Part shown: positions 17,012 through 26,755 of the stretch, in pieces
Numbering within the stretch: the first letter of the stretch is position 1
How the letters are laid out: every line of letters starts with the position of its first letter
DNA from: Geomonas silvestris
Lineage (GTDB): Bacteria > Desulfobacterota > Desulfuromonadia > Geobacterales > Geobacteraceae
Length of the DNA stretch: 64,000 nucleotides
Assembly (NCBI RefSeq): GCF_014193515.1
Contig: NZ_BLXX01000003.1
Location: 186,001 to 250,000 of the forward strand
Reading direction: 5' to 3'
Notes under the pieces: generated by a model
The model's database searches: none
What the model was told of the DNA's origin: nothing
What the model saw: the letters and a program-made list of their open reading frames with translations, nothing else
Made by a program: the position numbers and the translations under genes

Positions 17012-17719
17012 GTGTCGAAAAAGATCCTGCTTGTAGATGACGATGCCGGCCTGTGTCAGCTGCTTCAAAGCTACCTGGGTGGCGAGGAGTTCGAGGTGGT
17101 TACGGTTCATGAGGGGAAGGCGGGAGCTGCAGCTGCACTCGAAGGGGATTATGCGGCGGTGATCCTCGATGTGATGCTGCCGGGGCTGAACGGCTTCGAG
17201 GTGCTGCGCAAGCTGCGCCAGGTCTCTGAGGTGCCGGTGCTCATGCTGACGGCGCGGGGCGAGGAGGTGGACAGGATCGTGGGGCTGGAGCTTGGGGCTG
17301 ACGATTACCTCTGCAAACCGTTCAACCCGCGCGAGCTGATCGCCCGGCTGCGCGCCATCCAGCGGCGCAGCGGGATCCTGCCGCACGAGGGACGCCCCGG
17401 GACGCTGGTGGTTGGGGATGTCGCCATGAACCTGGGGACCCGCACCCTGTACTGTTCGGGGGAGTCCATCGACCTGACCTCATCCGAGTTCTCGGTGCTG
17501 GAGGTGTTGCTGCGGCTGGCCGGAACCGTGGTGACCCGCGAGGAGCTGACCCGGCAGGCGCTGGGGCGCGAGTTCCGCAGCTTCGACAGGAGCGTCGATG
17601 TCCATGTAAGCGGGCTGCGCAAAAAGCTCGGCACAGGGCTGGACGGCGGTGACAGGATCAAGTCGGTGCGCGGGGTGGGGTACCTCTATGGGTACTCGCC
17701 TGAGTGGCAAAACCAGTAA
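17012..17719 (+). CDS. OmpR/PhoB family response regulator
   Basis: A 235-residue two-domain regulator. The receiver domain has acidic DDD at residues 9-11, phospho-acceptor D53 (VILDVMLPG) and K102 (CKPFN). The C-terminal winged helix binds DNA (SFDRSVDVHVSGLRKKL). It starts with GTG behind GGGAG. It stands just before macA-macB-NodT in the same direction, so it probably controls them. The kinase gene that usually follows such a regulator is absent; only 106 bases separate it from macA. Confidence 0.9.
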   Translation: MSKKILLVDDDAGLCQLLQSYLGGEEFEVVTVHEGKAGAAAALEGDYAAVILDVMLPGLNGFEVLRKLRQVSEVPVLMLTARGEEVDRIVGLELGADDYLCKPFNPRELIARLRAIQRRSGILPHEGRPGTLVVGDVAMNLGTRTLYCSGESIDLTSSEFSVLEVLLRLAGTVVTREELTRQALGREFRSFDRSVDVHVSGLRKKLGTGLDGGDRIKSVRGVGYLYGYSPEWQNQ

Positions 17720-17825
17720 CACCCTTTCACAGGAACACAGAGGGGAAAACCGAGGAAGGGCAGGAGAAAATCTGGAAACTGGAAAACCTTCGAATGCGGA
17801 ACGCAGTCACAGATCAGGAGAATCA

Positions 17826-19028
17826 ATGAAGTTTTCAGGCAGGAAGGTAGCTGTTGCAGTATTGGTTTTGCTGGTCCTGGGGGGCGCAGGGCTGGCGGCA
17901 CAGAAGGGATTCAGCAAGCCTAAGCCGACCTACGTCACGGCTCAGGCGACAACGATGGACCTGGAGGAAAGTGTCCTCGCAAGCGGCACGTTGAAGGCGT
18001 TCAAAACGGTTGCGGTCGGTGCCCAGGTTTCCGGGCAGTTAAAGACGCTGCACGTGGCGCTGGGCGACAAGGTGAAGAAAGGACAGCTGCTCGCCGAAAT
18101 CGACCCGGTGCTGCAGCAGAACACGCTGAAAGACGCCGAGGCCCAGGTGGAGAACCTGAAGGCCCAGCGCCGCTCCAAGGAGGAGCTCTTAAAACAGTAC
18201 CGGCTCGCCTTCCAGCGCCAAAGTCAGCTGGTGGCGAAAGATGCCGGTTCCCGCGCCGATCTGGAAAGCGCCCAGGCACAGCTGGAGAGCACGCGTTACG
18301 ACATCGCGGCGCTGGATGCCCAGTTGAAGAAGGCGGTCATCGCCGTGGACACCGCCCGGGCCAACCTGGGCTACACCCGGATCAACGCCCCCATCGACGG
18401 GGTGGTGATCTCCATCGACACCGAAGAGGGGCAGACGGTGGTCTCCACCCAGTCCGCCACCACCATCCTCACCCTGGCAAACCTGGACACCATGACGGTG
18501 AAGGCCAAGATATCCGAGGCCGACGTCACCAAGGTCAGGCCGGGCCTCACCACCTATTTCACCCTCTTGGGGGATGCCGACAAACGCTACTACGGAAAAC
18601 TGCGGGCCATCGAGCCGGGGCCGGTTTCTTCGAGCACCAGCAGCACCTCGAGTGCCAGCTCCAGCACGACTTCCGGCAGTTCCGCCATCTACTACTACGG
18701 GCTCTTCGAGGTCCCCAACGCCGACAACCGGCTCAAGGTCTCCATGACGGCGCAGGTCGCCATCGTCCTTAACCAGGCGAAGCAGGCACTCTGCATCCCT
18801 GTCGCAGCGCTCGCCGACAAACGCGCCGACGGACAGGCGACGGTCCAGGTGCTCAGGGGCGAGCAGGTGGAGCGCCGCAGCATCCGTACCGGCATCGGCA
18901 ACAACGTCCAGGTGCAGGTGCTGGAGGGGCTCAAGGCCGGCGAGAAGGTCGTGGTGGGGGACAGTACCAGCGTCCCGGAAACCACCACGAGTTCCGGCCA
19001 CATGCCGCCTCCGGGCGGGAGGCGCTAG
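17826..19028 (+). CDS. macA: MacA-like periplasmic adaptor of ABC efflux pump
   Basis: This 400-residue membrane-fusion protein links the MacB transporter to an outer-membrane channel. It has one N-terminal membrane anchor (residues 8-25), a lipoyl/barrel-sandwich part (VGAQVSGQLKTLHVALGDKV), a long alpha-hairpin (about 95-175) and a beta-barrel. A Ser/Thr-rich insert near residues 263-283 is unusual and may be a flexible loop. ATG 17826 follows AGGAG. macB starts 2 bases after the stop. Confidence 0.92.
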   Translation: MKFSGRKVAVAVLVLLVLGGAGLAAQKGFSKPKPTYVTAQATTMDLEESVLASGTLKAFKTVAVGAQVSGQLKTLHVALGDKVKKGQLLAEIDPVLQQNTLKDAEAQVENLKAQRRSKEELLKQYRLAFQRQSQLVAKDAGSRADLESAQAQLESTRYDIAALDAQLKKAVIAVDTARANLGYTRINAPIDGVVISIDTEEGQTVVSTQSATTILTLANLDTMTVKAKISEADVTKVRPGLTTYFTLLGDADKRYYGKLRAIEPGPVSSSTSSTSSASSSTTSGSSAIYYYGLFEVPNADNRLKVSMTAQVAIVLNQAKQALCIPVAALADKRADGQATVQVLRGEQVERRSIRTGIGNNVQVQVLEGLKAGEKVVVGDSTSVPETTTSSGHMPPPGGRR

Positions 19029-19030
19029 CC

Positions 19031-20989
19031 ATGGATCGGCCGCTTTTGGAACTCTGCGGGCTGGGACGGCACTTCGTCACCGGCGAGCAGGAGATCGCCG
19101 TCCTCAAGGACGTGAACCTCACCATCAACGCCGGCGAGCTGGTCGCCATCATCGGCGCCTCTGGCTCCGGCAAGTCCACCCTGATGAACATCCTGGGGTG
19201 CCTGGACCGCCCCAGCGAGGGGAGTTACCTGATCAACGGCGAGGAGACCGGTACGCTTTCCGGGGACGAGCTGGCACGCCTCAGGCGCGAGTACTTCGGT
19301 TTCATCTTCCAGCGTTACCACCTGATGCCGCACCTCTCCGCCACCCAGAACGCCGAGATCCCGGCGGTGTACGCGGGGGTACGCAAGGAGGAGCGCCGGG
19401 CGCGGGCTCGCGAGATCCTCTGCCGGCTCGGGCTCGAGGAGCGCTGCGAGCACCGACCCAACCAGCTCTCCGGTGGCCAGCAGCAGCGCGTCAGTATCGC
19501 CCGCGCCCTCATGAACGGCGGCGAGGTGATCCTGGCGGACGAGCCAACCGGGGCCCTGGACAGCAAGAGCGGCCAGGAGATGATGGCGCTGCTTCATGAG
19601 CTGCACGACGCGGGGCACACCATCATCCTGGTGACCCACGACGCCCAGGTGGCAAGGCACGCCGAGCGGATCATCGAAATCAGCGACGGCCGGATCGTGT
19701 CCGATCGGGTGAACCCGGCGGCCCCGCCCCGGCAGCGTCGCCAGCGACTGGAAAAGGGCCCGGTGCAAAACGAGTCCTCCCTTCTTGCCGCCGCCTGGGG
19801 GCGCTTTGCCGAGGCCTTCAAGATGGCGCTCATTGCCATGGCCAGCCACCGGATGCGTACCCTCTTGACCATGCTGGGTATCGTGATCGGCATCACTTCG
19901 GTTGTCTCCGTGGTGGCCTTGGGGCAGGGGGCACGCCAGAAGGTGATCAACGACATCTCCGCCATGGGGACCAACGTGATCGACATAAGTCCCGGCAAAG
20001 ACTGGGGCGATGAGGACGCCGCGGGCATCCAGACCCTGGTTCAGGCGGATCTGGAGGCGCTGAAGGCGCAGGTCTACGTGGACAGCGCGACCCCCACGGT
20101 AAGCGACAGCGAACTCCTGCGTTACCGCAACGTGACGGCGAACGCCCAGGTGAAGGGGGTAGGGGAGCAGTACTTCCGGGTGCGCGGCTACGAGTTCGAG
20201 AAAGGGTCCGGCTTCGGCGCGGAGGACGTCCGGCTCCAGGCCCAGGTGGTGGTCATCGACAAGAACACCAGCAAGAAGTTCTTCGCCCAAGAGGACCCGA
20301 TCGGCAAGGTGCTCCTGGTCGGCTCGCTCCCCTGCCGTGTCATCGGGGTGACCAAGGAAAAGGAAGGCCCCTTCGGCAACAACCAGAACCTGGAGGTGTG
20401 GATCCCTTCCAGCGCTGCCATGGCGCGGCTTTTAGGGCAGCAGTACCTGAACTCCATCACGGTGCGGGTGCGCGACGGAGTCTCGAACCAGATCGCCGAG
20501 CAGAGCATCATCAAGCTTCTGACCCAGCGCCACGGGCGCAAGGACTTTTTCACCAGCAGTTCGGATACCATCATGAAAACCGTGAACAAGACCACCCAGA
20601 CCCTGGCGCTGATGATCTCGGCGATCGCACTGATCTCACTCGTCGTCGGCGGAATCGGGGTGATGAACATCATGCTGGTCTCGGTTACCGAAAGGACCCA
20701 CGAGATCGGCATCCGGATGGCGGTAGGGGCGCGGCAGGAAGACATCATGCAGCAGTTTCTCATCGAGTCGGTGCTGGTCTGCCTGGTGGGCGGGATGATC
20801 GGCATCCTGCTCTCCTACGGGGTCGGCACGGTCTTCTCAATCTTCGTGAAGAGCTTCGCCATGAAGTTCTCCCTGGTGTCGGTGGTCTCCGCCTTCCTCT
20901 GTTCGACGTTAATCGGTGTCGTGTTCGGATTTCTGCCGGCGCGTAACGCGGCCCGCCTCGACCCCATCGACGCGCTGGCCAGGGAGTAG
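19031..20989 (+). CDS. macB: MacB-like ABC transporter, fused ATPase and permease
   Basis: The 652-residue protein combines an ABC ATPase domain (Walker [10 protein letters not shown] at 42-50, signature [15 protein letters not shown], Walker [13 protein letters not shown]) with a MacB permease of four membrane helices and a large periplasmic domain. The family uses ATP to drive export of macrolides, peptides or lipid-linked compounds through a TolC-like channel. The cargo here is unknown. Confidence 0.94.
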   Translation: MDRPLLELCGLGRHFVTGEQEIAVLKDVNLTINAGELVAIIGASGSGKSTLMNILGCLDRPSEGSYLINGEETGTLSGDELARLRREYFGFIFQRYHLMPHLSATQNAEIPAVYAGVRKEERRARAREILCRLGLEERCEHRPNQLSGGQQQRVSIARALMNGGEVILADEPTGALDSKSGQEMMALLHELHDAGHTIILVTHDAQVARHAERIIEISDGRIVSDRVNPAAPPRQRRQRLEKGPVQNESSLLAAAWGRFAEAFKMALIAMASHRMRTLLTMLGIVIGITSVVSVVALGQGARQKVINDISAMGTNVIDISPGKDWGDEDAAGIQTLVQADLEALKAQVYVDSATPTVSDSELLRYRNVTANAQVKGVGEQYFRVRGYEFEKGSGFGAEDVRLQAQVVVIDKNTSKKFFAQEDPIGKVLLVGSLPCRVIGVTKEKEGPFGNNQNLEVWIPSSAAMARLLGQQYLNSITVRVRDGVSNQIAEQSIIKLLTQRHGRKDFFTSSSDTIMKTVNKTTQTLALMISAIALISLVVGGIGVMNIMLVSVTERTHEIGIRMAVGARQEDIMQQFLIESVLVCLVGGMIGILLSYGVGTVFSIFVKSFAMKFSLVSVVSAFLCSTLIGVVFGFLPARNAARLDPIDALARE

Positions 20990-20998
20990 GTGAGTTTT

Positions 20999-22582
20999 AT
21001 GAAGAGAACGCACGAGATGAGCACATCGACAGCATGGATCCCACAGCATTCCCACACCTTAAAAACGCTCCTTTTCCCCCTGCGGGAGAGGGGTGAGGCG
21101 AGGGGGAGGCTGGATCTGGGCAAGGCTGTTTCCGGTAGCGGACGTGAGGCTTTCGTCGCCCTTCTGCTTTCCGTCGCCCTGCTGTTTTCCGGCTGCGCCG
21201 GCCTCCTGCCGCGCAGCCAGTACAGCACCCCCGCGGCGGCCCTGCCGCAAACCTGGCAAGAGCAGACGCTGACCGGCAGCGCAGTCGCCCTGAAGGACGG
21301 CTGGTGGCGCGACTTCAACGACCCGCAGTTAAGCGGACTCATCGAGGGCGCCCTCACGAGCAATAACGACCTGGCGGCCGCGGCGATCAAGGTGCGCCGG
21401 GCCCAGCTGAACGCAAGCCTCACCGACACCAACCGCACCCCGTCGGTCAGCGCCTCGGGGAACTCGAGCCTGAACCACGACTTCAAGAGCGGCCGGGACA
21501 CTAGATCGAGCGGCGTGACCGGCACGGTGAGCTACGAGCTCGACCTCTGGGGCAAGCTGGCGAGCGCCCGGGACGCCGGCCGGTTCGAGGCGGCGGCCAC
21601 CGAATTCGATCGCCAGGCGAGTGCGCTGTCGCTCATCGGAACCACCGCTGCCGACTACTGGCAGCTCGGCTACCTGAACGAGCGGATCGCCACCGCGCAG
21701 GCGAGTATCGGGTACGCCGAGAAGATCCTCGACCTTGTGAACGTGAAGTACGCCGCCGGTGCGGTCTCCGCGCAGGACCAGGTCCAGGCGCGCCAGACGC
21801 TGGCGACGCAGCGCGCCGAACTGAGCCAGCTGCTGCAGCAGCGCACCGAGGCGCGCAACGCGCTGGCGCTCCTCTTCGACCAGGCTCCGGAGCATGCGGT
21901 CGCGGAGCCGACGAAGCTGCCGGATGGTGTGCTCCCTCAAATGGCTGCCGGTCTCCCGGCGAGCGTGCTGGCCCAGCGCCCGGACCTGAAGGCAGCCGAA
22001 CAGCGGCTCAGGAAGTACCTCGCCACTATCGATTCCACCCGCGCCAGCTTTTATCCAAGCTTCACCCTGACCGGCTCCCTGGGGACCGCGAGTGCTTCGC
22101 TTTTGAGCGTGCTGCAAAACCCCTACGGAACGCTGGGTGCCGGGATCACGCTTCCCTTCGTGCAGTGGAACACCATGCAGCTCAACGTTGAGATCGCAAA
22201 GACCGACTACGAGGAAGCGGTCGTCAACTTCCGGCAGTCGCTTTATACCGCGCTGGGGGACGTGGAAAACGCCCTGTCGGCACGCGAACGCTACGCCGAA
22301 CAGAACCGCGAATTGGAGGAATCGCTCGCCCTGGCCAAGCGAGCCGAGGAACTGGCGGAGATCCGCTACCGTGCCGGCTCCACTGCACTGCAGGCCTGGC
22401 TCGACACCCAGGAGAGCCGGCGCAGCGCCGAGAAGTCCCTGGCAGAAAACCGCCTGAATCGCCTTAAGAACCTGATGACGCTCTACCAAGCCTTAGGCGG
22501 GCCGGTGCCCAAGGAGAAGCAGGTTGAGGTTAAGGTTGAGGTTGAGAAAGAGGCACGGGCCTTCCCGGTTCCTGCCCGATAA
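20999..22582 (+). CDS. NodT/TolC-like outer-membrane efflux lipoprotein
   Basis: This is the outer-membrane channel subunit for the preceding MacAB pair, with two OEP repeats and a lipobox (LLFSGCAG) after a hydrophobic stretch. The start is uncertain: GTG 20990, ATG 20999 and ATG 21017 are all in frame, and all give about 50 extra residues before the lipoprotein signal. That extension contains a GC-rich palindromic stretch (about 21070-21110) like the repeats in nearby intergenic regions, so a repeat may have been captured in the reading frame. The tail is rich in alternating Val, Glu and Lys. Confidence 0.88.
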   Translation: MKRTHEMSTSTAWIPQHSHTLKTLLFPLRERGEARGRLDLGKAVSGSGREAFVALLLSVALLFSGCAGLLPRSQYSTPAAALPQTWQEQTLTGSAVALKDGWWRDFNDPQLSGLIEGALTSNNDLAAAAIKVRRAQLNASLTDTNRTPSVSASGNSSLNHDFKSGRDTRSSGVTGTVSYELDLWGKLASARDAGRFEAAATEFDRQASALSLIGTTAADYWQLGYLNERIATAQASIGYAEKILDLVNVKYAAGAVSAQDQVQARQTLATQRAELSQLLQQRTEARNALALLFDQAPEHAVAEPTKLPDGVLPQMAAGLPASVLAQRPDLKAAEQRLRKYLATIDSTRASFYPSFTLTGSLGTASASLLSVLQNPYGTLGAGITLPFVQWNTMQLNVEIAKTDYEEAVVNFRQSLYTALGDVENALSARERYAEQNRELEESLALAKRAEELAEIRYRAGSTALQAWLDTQESRRSAEKSLAENRLNRLKNLMTLYQALGGPVPKEKQVEVKVEVEKEARAFPVPAR

Positions 22583-22806
22583 GCAGGTGGCCCCCCCGCG
22601 CTTAAATTTCAGCCCGGGACCCGGCTGGAGGGGGCGGCTTGGCGGTCCGGTCGGCCCATTATTCTGCGCCAACGCTGGTGGCAAAGGGGATATGATAAAG
22701 AAAAAAAGGTCGCCACGAGGAAGGCCAGTGCCGGGGAAAGCCGACTGGTCGGCCCGTCCTGCGCAGCATCACCCCCGGCATTCTGCCAGGACGAAGGGGA
22801 TGAAAC

Positions 22807-23076
22807 ATGTGCAGCAACTACCTGGATGAGCTGTACGACAACACGTTCGAATCGGTCTACGAGGCGCTGGTGGAGTTGGTTCGCAAGGACCCCCGGAGGG
22901 CGCTGCAACAGATACGCGGCATCCTGAAGAGCCTTTATGTCAGGCAGGGCAATGACTGGAGCGGGCGCGGCGTGGTAGGCGACACCGGCATCGACGCCTC
23001 CATAGCCGCGCATGAGTCGGTGCTGGCGGACCTCGCGTCACGCCGGACTTCGAGAGATGAAAAGGAGTCGCCATGA
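22807..23076 (+). CDS. Conserved-looking small protein upstream of a phasin-like gene
   Basis: An 89-residue, mostly helical and charged protein (MCSNYLDELYDNTFESVYEA...) that I do not recognise. AAGGGG precedes the ATG and its end overlaps the next gene by four bases (ATGA), so the two are translated together. There is no signal peptide or membrane segment. Confidence 0.65.
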   Translation: MCSNYLDELYDNTFESVYEALVELVRKDPRRALQQIRGILKSLYVRQGNDWSGRGVVGDTGIDASIAAHESVLADLASRRTSRDEKESP

Positions 23077-23378
23077 AAGACACACTAGAGCAGCTTTTCT
23101 ACTTCGGAGTGGGGAGCATCCTGTTGGCCAAGGAGAAGTTGGACAAGGCCACCGATATGAGCCGCAGCTTCAAGGAGCAGGGGGACCAGAAGGCGCGGGA
23201 GTTTTACGATGAGGCAGTTGCCAAGGGGAGCAGCGAGCGGAGCCAGTTCAAGGGGATGGTCAAGGATCTCTTGAAGGAAGTGGTGGGCGACCTCGGTCTG
23301 GCCACCCACGCCGACATCGCCGCGCTCCGCGAAGAGATCGCCCTCTTGCGCCGGGAACAGGTGAAATACGGCGATTGA
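23073..23378 (+). CDS. Phasin-like small protein
   Basis: A 101-residue protein with a short hydrophobic N-terminal helix (FYFGVGSILLAKEKLDK), an acidic/basic middle and a C-terminal coiled-coil-like heptad stretch (ADIAALREEIALLRREQ). This layout is like the phasin or polyhydroxyalkanoate-granule family found in Geobacter relatives. No PHA synthase gene is nearby, so a granule role is not shown. Confidence 0.7.
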   Translation: MKDTLEQLFYFGVGSILLAKEKLDKATDMSRSFKEQGDQKAREFYDEAVAKGSSERSQFKGMVKDLLKEVVGDLGLATHADIAALREEIALLRREQVKYGD

Positions 23379-23404
23379 GCGGTTGATGAGCAGGTGCCAC
23401 CGCG

Positions 23405-23434
23405 GAGCCCTTGCCGAGCAGAGAGCAAGGGCTC
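23405..23434 (+). terminator. Rho-independent terminator after the phasin-like gene
   Basis: The arms gagcccttgc and gcaagggctc form a perfect 10-bp stem with a 10-base loop, followed by a weak T-rich tail. Confidence 0.75.
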
Positions 23435-23560
23435 TTCGCTTATCACAATGAATTACTCCCAACGATCGAATTCATGATATAAGAACTGACTGGTACGCCA
23501 GTACCGATAACTGCATCTCCTTTATGGTATTGCCCGGTCACCTGCAGTTCATGTAGTTTG

Positions 23561-25696
23561 ATGCGGCCCCCAACCCTCCGCTTTTGCCATGGGGTCCGCA
23601 GGGGGAGAACTACCATCCAACCTCTCGACCTCGACCCGATCGCATCCATCCGCAATTTCGGCATTGTTTCCCACATCGACGCTGGCAAGACTACCGTTTC
23701 GGAGCGCATCCTCTTCTACTCGGGCGAGACCCACAAGATGGGGGAGGTGCACGACGGCCTGGCGGTCATGGACTGGATGCCCCAAGAACAAGAACGCGGT
23801 ATCACCATTACCGCGAGCACCACGACCTGCCACTGGAGCGACTGCCGCCTTAACCTGATCGACACCCCGGGACATATCGATTTCACCATCGAGGTGGAGC
23901 GCAGCATGCGGGTCCTGGACGGCGCCATCGCCATCTTCAGCGCCGTCGAAGGGGTGCAGCCCCAAAGCGAGCTGGTCTGGCGCCAGGCGGACCGCTACCG
24001 GGTGCCGCGGATCTGCTTCATCAACAAGATCGACCGCATCGGAGCGGACTACCAGCAGGCCCTGCAGCAGGTGGTGGAAAGGCTCCAGGCCCGCCCGGTC
24101 CTGCTGCAGCTGCCGGTGGGGGTGGAGACGAGCTTTGCCGGGGTGATAGACCTGCTTGCCGAGGAGCTGGTGAGCTTCGAGGAGAGCGACCTGGGGAGGA
24201 CGGTGCGGAGATCTCCTGTGCCGGAGGAATTGAAGCCCGAGGTCCAGGAGGCGCGCCTGAGGCTTACCGAAGTGGCAGCCGACTTCGACGACGAGGTGAT
24301 GGCTGATTTCCTGGAGGGGAGGGCGATCCCCGCGGAGCGGCTGCGCGCGGCGCTTAGGCGCGGCACGCTTTCCTGCGCGATCTTTCCGGTGTTCCTTGGC
24401 TCGGCACTACGCAACAAGGGGATCCAGCCGCTCATGGACGCGGTCTGCGACTTTCTCCCCTCCCCACTGGAGCTCCCCGGGCTGGTGGGGCGCCACCCGG
24501 AAACCGGTACCGGTCAGACGCTCACCTGCGATCCCGCGGCGCCGCTGCAGGCGCTTGCCTTCAAGGTGATGGCCGAGGAGGGGCGCCGGCTCACCTACCT
24601 CAGGGTGTACAGCGGCACGCTGAAGCCGGGGGCGGCCCTTTTGAACAGCGCCCGGCGCACCACCGAGCGGATCAAGCACATCTTCCACATCCACGCCCAC
24701 AAGCGCGAGGAGATCCCCGAGGGGCGTGCGGGCGACATCGTGGCGGTCACCGGCTGCCAGGTTACCCTCACCGGTGACACCCTGAGCGACCCGGCCCAGC
24801 CGCTCGTGCTGGAAGGGCTCGAGGTTCCGGAGCCGGTGGTTTCCCTGGCGGTGGAGGCGAAGGCCGCCCACGATCGCGAGAACCTGTTGAGCTCGCTGGA
24901 GAAGTTCGGCTGGGAGGATCCCACCTTCAAGGTCCACGAGGACCCCGAGACCGGCCAGACCATCCTCACCGGGATGGGGGAACTGCACCTGGAGATCATC
25001 CTGGACCGGCTTTCCCGTGAGTACGGCGTGCAGGTGAAAACCGGCCGTCCGCGGGTCGTCTACCGGGAGACCCTGCGCCACCAGGTGGAGCGGCGCGAGG
25101 TGTTCCACCGCGAGGCGGGTGACCGGCGCCCGGAGAACGCGGAACTCTTGTTGCGGGTAGGGCCTCTGCCACGCGGCAAGGGGGTGCGGATCCAGGTCCC
25201 GCCGCCTTTGGCGCCGTTGACCTCCGAACTCATGAGCGCGGTGCGCCGCAGCCTGCAGCAGGGATGCGAGGCCGGCTGCCGCACCGGATACCCGCTTACC
25301 GACGTGAAAGTGGACGTGCTGGAAATCCCGGTTGAAGGCGGGGTGCCGAGCGAGACGGCGCTTTGGGGGGCTGCCCAGCGCGGGGTCATCCTGGCAGCCC
25401 GCGAGGCGGGGCCCTTCCTTTTGGAGCCGATCATGTCGCTCGAGCTGGAGCTTCCCGCGGAGCACCTGGGCAAGGTGCTCGGCTCGCTGCAGCAAAAACA
25501 TGGGCGTGTCGAGGGGATGGAGGAGCGGGGGGCGGTGCAGGTGGTGCGGGCCACGGTTCCCCTGGCAGAGATGTTCGGCTACATGACCGAACTGCGCAGC
25601 GCGACCAAGGGGCGCGGCAGTTACACCATGGAGTTCAAAGGGTTCGAGGTGGCACCTGCCGAGGTCCAGGAGCGTCACGGCCTGCTCCCGTGCTGA
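23561..25696 (+). CDS. fusA: Elongation factor G, second type (EF-G2-like)
   Basis: A translational GTPase that moves tRNA and mRNA through the ribosome or helps recycling. G motifs [22 protein letters not shown] and NKID are present, as are domains II to V, ending in [14 protein letters not shown]. The gene stands alone, not in the str operon with rpsL, rpsG and tuf, which suggests a paralogue. The start is a puzzle: ATG 23561 gives 711 residues and an unusual Arg-rich lead without a good ribosome site, whereas ATC 23615, behind GGGGGAG at the right distance, would give the usual length of about 693. Confidence 0.93.
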   Translation: MRPPTLRFCHGVRRGRTTIQPLDLDPIASIRNFGIVSHIDAGKTTVSERILFYSGETHKMGEVHDGLAVMDWMPQEQERGITITASTTTCHWSDCRLNLIDTPGHIDFTIEVERSMRVLDGAIAIFSAVEGVQPQSELVWRQADRYRVPRICFINKIDRIGADYQQALQQVVERLQARPVLLQLPVGVETSFAGVIDLLAEELVSFEESDLGRTVRRSPVPEELKPEVQEARLRLTEVAADFDDEVMADFLEGRAIPAERLRAALRRGTLSCAIFPVFLGSALRNKGIQPLMDAVCDFLPSPLELPGLVGRHPETGTGQTLTCDPAAPLQALAFKVMAEEGRRLTYLRVYSGTLKPGAALLNSARRTTERIKHIFHIHAHKREEIPEGRAGDIVAVTGCQVTLTGDTLSDPAQPLVLEGLEVPEPVVSLAVEAKAAHDRENLLSSLEKFGWEDPTFKVHEDPETGQTILTGMGELHLEIILDRLSREYGVQVKTGRPRVVYRETLRHQVERREVFHREAGDRRPENAELLLRVGPLPRGKGVRIQVPPPLAPLTSELMSAVRRSLQQGCEAGCRTGYPLTDVKVDVLEIPVEGGVPSETALWGAAQRGVILAAREAGPFLLEPIMSLELELPAEHLGKVLGSLQQKHGRVEGMEERGAVQVVRATVPLAEMFGYMTELRSATKGRGSYTMEFKGFEVAPAEVQERHGLLPC

Positions 25697-25890
25697 CCAC
25701 GCTGTCCTCGCGTTCTTCATGAAGAAGCCGCTGTAGGAACCTCGGCAGCACCTTTCTCACCCGTTTCTCTCAAGAACGATCTGCCGCTGGCAATGGTTGT
25801 CGCAGTGTTGTAGGAGTAATCGCATTAGTTACTCAGAAAATGTGCCTGAACCTCGTGTGATCGTCAGGATGCTCAAAGTATATTTTTGTG

Positions 25891-25919
25891 TTGATGTAGC
25901 ACCTGACAAAACATACAAT
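25891..25919 (+). promoter_or_regulatory. Sigma-70-type promoter for the CsbD-like gene
   Basis: TTGATG, 17 bases, TACAAT, in an A/T-rich stretch. The -10 region overlaps a palindrome (acatacaatatgtatgt), a possible operator. The start codon is 45 bases downstream. Confidence 0.65.
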
Positions 25920-25963
25920 ATGTATGTAGCTGACGGATCACTCCAAAACTGGAGGTGTGACTC

Positions 25964-26143
25964 ATGAGAGACAGCACGAAAGACAAAGCAGAAGGTAAAT
26001 TTCACGAAATAAAAGGTAAAGTAAAAGAGTCTACTGGTAAAGCAATCAACAACCCGAAGGTGGCTATTGAAGGACATAGCGAAAAAGTAGCAGGAAAAAT
26101 CCAGAAAAAAGTAGGCGATACTGAGAAAGTTCTAGAGAAATAG
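25964..26143 (+). CDS. CsbD family stress-response protein
   Basis: A 59-residue, highly charged, lysine-rich protein. It shows the CsbD layout: KDKAEGKFHEIKGKVKESTG, then KVAGKIQKKVGD. GGAGGTG precedes the ATG. CsbD-like proteins are induced by general stress and are thought to be disordered or helical; their molecular job is not known. Codons are A/T-rich (AAA, GTA, GGT, ATA), quite unlike neighbours, suggesting transfer or high-expression bias. It stands alone with its own promoter and terminator. Confidence 0.85.
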   Translation: MRDSTKDKAEGKFHEIKGKVKESTGKAINNPKVAIEGHSEKVAGKIQKKVGDTEKVLEK

Positions 26144-26170
26144 TGTCAATGGGACACGCTACTGACAAAA

Positions 26171-26203
26171 AACAAGCCGCTTCTCACAAGGAGGCGGCTT
26201 GTT
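26171..26203. terminator. Bidirectional terminator between the CsbD-like and BON genes
   Basis: The arms aacaagccgc and gcggcttgtt form a perfect 10-bp stem, with A-rich sequence on the left and T-rich sequence on the right, so it can act in both directions. Confidence 0.85.
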
Positions 26204-26302
26204 TTGTTTCTGGTCCTCACGCGGTACTCACAATTTTGCGCCTAAACGGCATGGTGCAGCTGCACTGAGCGGCGAGCACCTGGTCTGCTTGTAGACATAT
26301 GG

Positions 26303-26755
26303 TTATTTTTCCAGCTGTTTATCCACTTTGTCAGACTTCTTCTCCGATTTTTTCTCTTTCTTGTGGGCGATTGTCAGCTCGTTCTTCACGTTCTCCTTGC
26401 CAGCGACTTCGACTGCCGCTTTCTCCACCGCCTGTTTCTCTTTTTCGCTGCGCACCGGCCCCTTGAGCGTCACCGCACCGGCGCGGGTGATGATCTTCAC
26501 GTTGTGCGCGTACTGGGAAAGCGATTTGTCCTTCACGATGGCCTGGCGGATCTGCTGGGTAATCTTGCGGTCCGCCGGTGTCTCGGCCTGCTGGTCCGCC
26601 GTCAGTTCTTGGGCGTGCTGCCTGTTTTGCTTCGTGTTGTCGGCACTGCTCGCCGCATCGGACGTGCTCTTCTTAGCCTCCGCCGCCTGTGCGGGTACCG
26701 ACAGGCCGAGGGTTGCCGCCAGGGCGAGCGCCATAAGCAGGTAATTCGTCTTCAT
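26303..26755 (-). CDS. BON-domain periplasmic protein
   Basis: A 150-residue protein with signal peptide (MKTNYLLMALALAATLGLSVPAQA), a linker rich in Ser, Gln and Asp, one BON domain (about residues 62-130, with VKIITRAGAVTLKGPVRSEKEK) and a very lysine-rich tail. BON domains, as in OsmY, bind membranes or phospholipids and are linked to osmotic and envelope stress. GGAGGGATCG precedes the ATG. Its convergent CsbD-like neighbour is also a stress family. Confidence 0.85.
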   Translation of the reverse strand: MKTNYLLMALALAATLGLSVPAQAAEAKKSTSDAASSADNTKQNRQHAQELTADQQAETPADRKITQQIRQAIVKDKSLSQYAHNVKIITRAGAVTLKGPVRSEKEKQAVEKAAVEVAGKENVKNELTIAHKKEKKSEKKSDKVDKQLEK

